From Micromonospora gifhornensis (lineage in GTDB: Bacteria > Actinomycetota > Actinomycetes > Mycobacteriales > Micromonosporaceae), in assembly GCF_016863515.1 (NCBI RefSeq), contig NZ_BOPA01000007.1:1-47693 (forward strand): 47,693 bases of DNA. The letters run 5' to 3'. Numbering within the stretch: the first letter of the stretch is position 1; the number at the start of each line of letters is the position of its first letter. The notes under the pieces were generated by a model. That model made no database searches and was not told the origin of the DNA. It saw only the letters and a list, made by a program, of their open reading frames with translations. Below, piece by piece: positions 44,965 to 47,693 of this stretch. A program made the translations under genes and the position numbers.

Positions 44965-45945
44965 ATGCTGAAGATCCACTTCTCCGGCGAGGACATCCTC
45001 CGGACCAGGGTGGCTCCGGCGGCGAATCCGGTCTGGGAAGCGGTGCTGAGTCTGCACCTGCTGCCCAAACGTACCGGCGACCCGTTGCTGTCCGGGTGGC
45101 GTCGCGACGTCCTGCGTGATCTGTACCGCGAGGAGAACGTCGACGGCCTGCGGCTGTTGCTGGCGCTGAATCCGCCACGCGGATATTTTCCGGACTTCCT
45201 CACCCCGTACGAGAGCGTGGACGGGTTCGAGGCGGGGATGGAGGCCGTCCGGCGTACCCCGGTGTCGCTGCTGCACCGCGACCTCACCCTGGTGGCCAAC
45301 ACCCGAAGCCTGCCCGCCGACGCCGGCGCGCTGGCGCGGGGCGAGCCGGGTGCCCTGGAACAGCTGACGACCGCGATGGGCCGCTACCGTGAGTTGGCCC
45401 TTGGGCCGTACTGGACGCACGTCCAGGCGGCGGTGGAGGCCGACCGGGCCCGGCGGGCGCGGACCCTGCTCGACGGTGGCGTCAAAGGGCTGCTGACCGG
45501 TCTGCGGCCGGGAGTGCGGTGGGACTCGGGCATCCTCGAAATCCCCGGTTATCCGAACAGCCGCGAGTTGCACCTGGAAGGACGCGGCCTGCTGCTGGTG
45601 CCGTCGTTCTTCTGCGCGGACACGCCTGTCGCGTTGCTCGATCCGGAACTGCCGCCGGTGCTTGTCTACCCGGTGGACCGGCTGGGTGGCCTGGCGTCGG
45701 GCAAGCCGGAGAAAGCCAACGCGGCGTTGGCCGCACTGCTCGGACGGACCCGCGCGGCGGTGCTCGCCGCCAGTGACGAAGGCTGCAGCACCGGTGAACT
45801 GGCTCGCCGGCTGTACATCTCACCGGCCGCCGTCAGCCAGCACACCACCGTCCTGCGCAATGCCGGTCTGCTGGTCAGTCACCGCGACCGCAACACCGTC
45901 CTGCACACCCTCACCCCCCTGGGCCGCGCCATCCTGAACACCTGA
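44965..45945 (+). CDS. DUF5937/ArsR-like winged-helix regulator
   Basis: The 326-residue protein has an N-terminal DUF5937-type domain (about 1-230; starts MLKIHFSGEDILRTRVAPAANPVWEAVLSLHLL). A C-terminal ArsR-like winged helix follows (about 250-325: RAAVLAASDEGCSTGELARRLYISPAAVSQHTTVLRNAGLLVSHRDRN). The recognition helix appears to be SPAAVSQHTTVLRNAG. No metal-binding Cys cluster is visible. The ATG at 44965 has GGGGAG upstream. It is likely a transcriptional repressor; there is no obvious coupled target, so it may act on itself or the divergent Nudix gene. Confidence 0.87.
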   Translation: MLKIHFSGEDILRTRVAPAANPVWEAVLSLHLLPKRTGDPLLSGWRRDVLRDLYREENVDGLRLLLALNPPRGYFPDFLTPYESVDGFEAGMEAVRRTPVSLLHRDLTLVANTRSLPADAGALARGEPGALEQLTTAMGRYRELALGPYWTHVQAAVEADRARRARTLLDGGVKGLLTGLRPGVRWDSGILEIPGYPNSRELHLEGRGLLLVPSFFCADTPVALLDPELPPVLVYPVDRLGGLASGKPEKANAALAALLGRTRAAVLAASDEGCSTGELARRLYISPAAVSQHTTVLRNAGLLVSHRDRNTVLHTLTPLGRAILNT

Positions 45946-46006
45946 CCACGTTCGGCGGCGGGACTGCGCCTCGCGACGATCGACCACGTGCGGTCGACCT
46001 CGTGGA

Positions 46007-47095
46007 TCAGAGGGCCAGGGCGGCGACGGCTGTGGTGTGGGCGGGCGGTGGGAGGAGTTGGGAGGGGACGCCGTGCGCCGCGAGGGCGGTGCGCAGGCGC
46101 TGCACGTCGGCACCGAAACGGACCAGTTGCACCGGGCCGACCGGAGTGGGTGGGGAACAGAGCACCAGGGCGGTCGCCTCGGCCGGCCAACCGGCCACGG
46201 TGGCGACCAGACCACTGCGTACGTCGCTGTCGGTGACCTGGGTGAAGACCGTACCGGGGGTGACCACGTCGGCCACCGCGGCGATCGCCCGATCCACCGC
46301 CACCGGATCGGGGGCGGTGTCACCGGGGCGGTCGGCGATGGTGGCGGCAGCGGCCAGCCCGGCAGCCGTCGCCTCGGCGGTACCGAGTGCGAACAGGTCC
46401 ATCGAGGCGTCCCGGACCAGGGCCCGGGCTCCCTCGCCGTCATCGGGCGGCGTCGCGTTCAGGTAGCCGCGGATCACCGCCACCGGCATCTGGTCGCACT
46501 TGCCCTTGATCAGTTCGCCGGCCCCGGCCAACTCGTCGGCCACCGCCATCTGCGTCAGCACCAACTCGTTGCCGTAGGGGTCGACCTCACCCCGGTGATC
46601 GCGGATGGCGCTCATCCCGGCCACGCCGAGAGCCACGTCGGTCAGCCCGTTGCGCCAGGGCCGCCCCATGGTGTCGCTGATGATGACGGCCACCTCCACG
46701 CCGTACCGGTCGCGCAGGCCGGCACGCAGCGCGCGGGCCGAGGCGTCCGGGTCCTCGGGAAGCAGGACCAGCCGCGTCTTGTCGACGTTTGAGGCGTCGA
46801 TGCCGGCCGAGGCCATCACGAAGCCGTGCCGGGTCTGCACGATCCGGGTCGCACCCCGGGTGGCCACCACCCGGGCGGTCTCGGCGGCGAGAATCTCGTC
46901 CCGAGCGGCCTGCCGTTCCGGGCCGTCGGCCGGTACGTCCACCAACCGGCCCTCCGCCTTGGACACGATCTTGCTGGTCACCACGAGCACGTCGCCGTCG
47001 CGCAGCCAGGGCGCAGCCGTCGCGATCAGTGCGGCCAGGTCGTCGCCCTCAGTCACGTGGCCGATGCCGGGCACCGGCAGGATCTCCAGTTTCAT
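46007..47095 (-). CDS. cofE: Coenzyme F420-0:L-glutamate ligase with degenerate C-terminal extension
   Basis: The 362-residue protein adds glutamates to F420-0. The CofE domain (about 1-245) has VPGIGHVTEGDDL, VVTSKIVSKAEGR, IISDTMGRPWRNGLTDVALGVAG and GNELVLTQMAVADELAGAGELIKGK, all intact. Mycobacterial FbiB carries an additional C-terminal FMN nitroreductase domain of about 200 residues. Here only about 115 residues follow, with a stretch (FGADVQRLRTALAAHGVPSQ) that faintly resembles a nitroreductase helix but has no clear FMN-binding residues. Thus the extension may be a decayed domain. The ATG overlaps the cofD stop by 4 nt, giving a coupled cofD-cofE operon. Confidence 0.9.
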   Translation of the reverse strand: MKLEILPVPGIGHVTEGDDLAALIATAAPWLRDGDVLVVTSKIVSKAEGRLVDVPADGPERQAARDEILAAETARVVATRGATRIVQTRHGFVMASAGIDASNVDKTRLVLLPEDPDASARALRAGLRDRYGVEVAVIISDTMGRPWRNGLTDVALGVAGMSAIRDHRGEVDPYGNELVLTQMAVADELAGAGELIKGKCDQMPVAVIRGYLNATPPDDGEGARALVRDASMDLFALGTAEATAAGLAAAATIADRPGDTAPDPVAVDRAIAAVADVVTPGTVFTQVTDSDVRSGLVATVAGWPAEATALVLCSPPTPVGPVQLVRFGADVQRLRTALAAHGVPSQLLPPPAHTTAVAALAL

Positions 47096-47693
47096 GCCAT
47101 CCCCACCGCGGCGCGGACCATCGCCACCGTCGCCGCCTCGTCGGTCATCCGCAACGGTGCCGCACGCACAGACACCTGCGGTACCAGCGCCTGCGCATCC
47201 TCCTCCGCCACCAGCCAGCCGTCGAGCAGGCCACCGGCCGACCGCGCGCCGTACAACTGGCCGACACCGGCCGCGCTGCACTCCACACCGACCACCGCCA
47301 GGCACCGGTCCGCCATGCCCCGCACCGGCGCGCCACCGATGATCGGCGACACACCCACCACCGGCGCCGGCCCGTTCGCCACCGCGTCCCGCAGACCCGC
47401 CACGGCCAGGATCGGGGTGATGCTGACCACCGGATTGCTCGGCGCGATCAGCACCACGTCCGCCTCGGCGATCGCCTCGGTCACGCCGGGAGCCGGCTTC
47501 GCCGCATCCGCCCCGACGAAGACGAACCGGTGAGTCGGCAACTGCGCCCGATGCCGCACCCACCACTCCTGGAAGTGGATCGCCTGCTGAGTACCGCCGA
47601 ACCCGACACCATCGGCGTCGCTCGCGGCTGCGGGGCTCGCAAGCTCACTCCTCGCAAGCTCACTCCTCGCAAGCTCACTCCTCGCGCTCACGA
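47092..47693 (-). CDS. cofD: 2-phospho-L-lactate transferase (partial, 5' end beyond window)
   Basis: The visible 200 residues are the C-terminal part of CofD/FbiA, which transfers the phospholactyl group to Fo in F420 synthesis. Conserved segments are AIHFQEWWVRHRAQ, EADVVLIAPSNPVVSITPILAVAGLR and VVGVSPIIGGAPVRGMADRCL. Full CofD is about 310-330 residues, so about 130-150 residues lie to the right of the window. An Ala/Ser/Arg-rich insertion with SELAR repeats precedes AIHFQEWW; it comes from a 15-nt tandem repeat and keeps the frame. The GTG at 47691 is probably internal, not the true start. It is coupled to cofE by a 4-nt overlap. Confidence 0.88.
   Translation of the reverse strand, partial: VSARSELARSELARSELASPAAASDADGVGFGGTQQAIHFQEWWVRHRAQLPTHRFVFVGADAAKPAPGVTEAIAEADVVLIAPSNPVVSITPILAVAGLRDAVANGPAPVVGVSPIIGGAPVRGMADRCLAVVGVECSAAGVGQLYGARSAGGLLDGWLVAEEDAQALVPQVSVRAAPLRMTDEAATVAMVRAAVGMA
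47641..47685. repeat. 15-nt tandem repeat inside cofD
   Basis: AAGCTCACTCCTCGC occurs three times exactly (47641-47655, 47656-47670, 47671-47685) in frame within cofD, encoding SELAR-type repeats on the minus strand. On that strand the unit reads GCGAGGAGTGAGCTT. From memory, this motif is a common dispersed repeat in Micromonosporaceae; not verified. Confidence 0.95.

Overview
The window looks like chromosomal DNA of a high-GC actinomycete, most likely a Micromonosporaceae member (Micromonospora or a close relative). Third codon positions are nearly all G/C and GTG/TTG starts are common. The gene content includes a mycothiol amidase (mca), coenzyme F420 biosynthesis (cofD/cofE), DUF4307-greA next to mca, and actinobacterial families such as TIGR03089 and DUF5937. 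I see no rRNA, tRNA, CRISPR array, transposase or phage gene. The assignment rests on gene content and style, not on a database search.

Layout: 1-5300 holds a tandem-repeat tract, a thiolase, two paralogous SGNH hydrolases, a DUF1232 membrane protein and cystathionine beta-synthase. 5309-7160 holds a nested palindromic element, a GNAT acetyltransferase and RNase Z. The RNase Z gene has an elaborate leader with a promoter, a 12-codon upstream ORF with a near-perfect Shine-Dalgarno, and a three-way-junction RNA. 7202-12059 is a tightly coupled three-gene operon (asnO, ngg, M42 peptidase) for the osmolyte N-acetylglutaminylglutamine amide (NAGGN). 12106-12297 has a good promoter and a perfect intrinsic terminator with no convincing gene between them, so it is a small-RNA candidate. 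12313-18700 holds an unknown protein, msrA, a HIT protein, metB, an amidase, ilvA and greA. Together with cbs, metB gives the reverse transsulfuration/methionine link.

18838-27323 holds DUF4307, mca, a small membrane protein, a GGDEF-EAL cyclic-di-GMP protein with a coupled upstream ORF, a DUF255 thioredoxin-domain protein and purK-purE. 27600-29374 is a two-gene operon of a HEAT-repeat protein and a MerR regulator fused to HEAT-like repeats. A MerR-style operator with 19-bp spacing lies in front of it. 29380-34314 encodes a 1644-residue zinc-ribbon membrane protein built of internal repeats.

34463-40701 holds UDP-glucose dehydrogenase, acyl-CoA dehydrogenase, a divergent membrane protein/thioesterase pair with overlapping -10 boxes, and acetoacetyl-CoA synthetase. 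After a palindromic element and a G-quadruplex-prone tract come a TIGR03089 protein, a glycosyltransferase, mannose-1-phosphate guanylyltransferase, a Nudix hydrolase and a DUF5937 regulator. The window ends with the F420 genes cofE and cofD; cofD carries an in-frame 15-nt tandem repeat and runs off the window.

Two themes recur. Many genes appear to be leaderless, with a TAnnnT -10 box 6-9 nt before the start codon. Most convergent gene pairs are separated by strong hairpins or dispersed palindromes. The features most worth follow-up are the RNase Z leader, the orphan sRNA, the HEAT/MerR-HEAT regulon and the repeat families.
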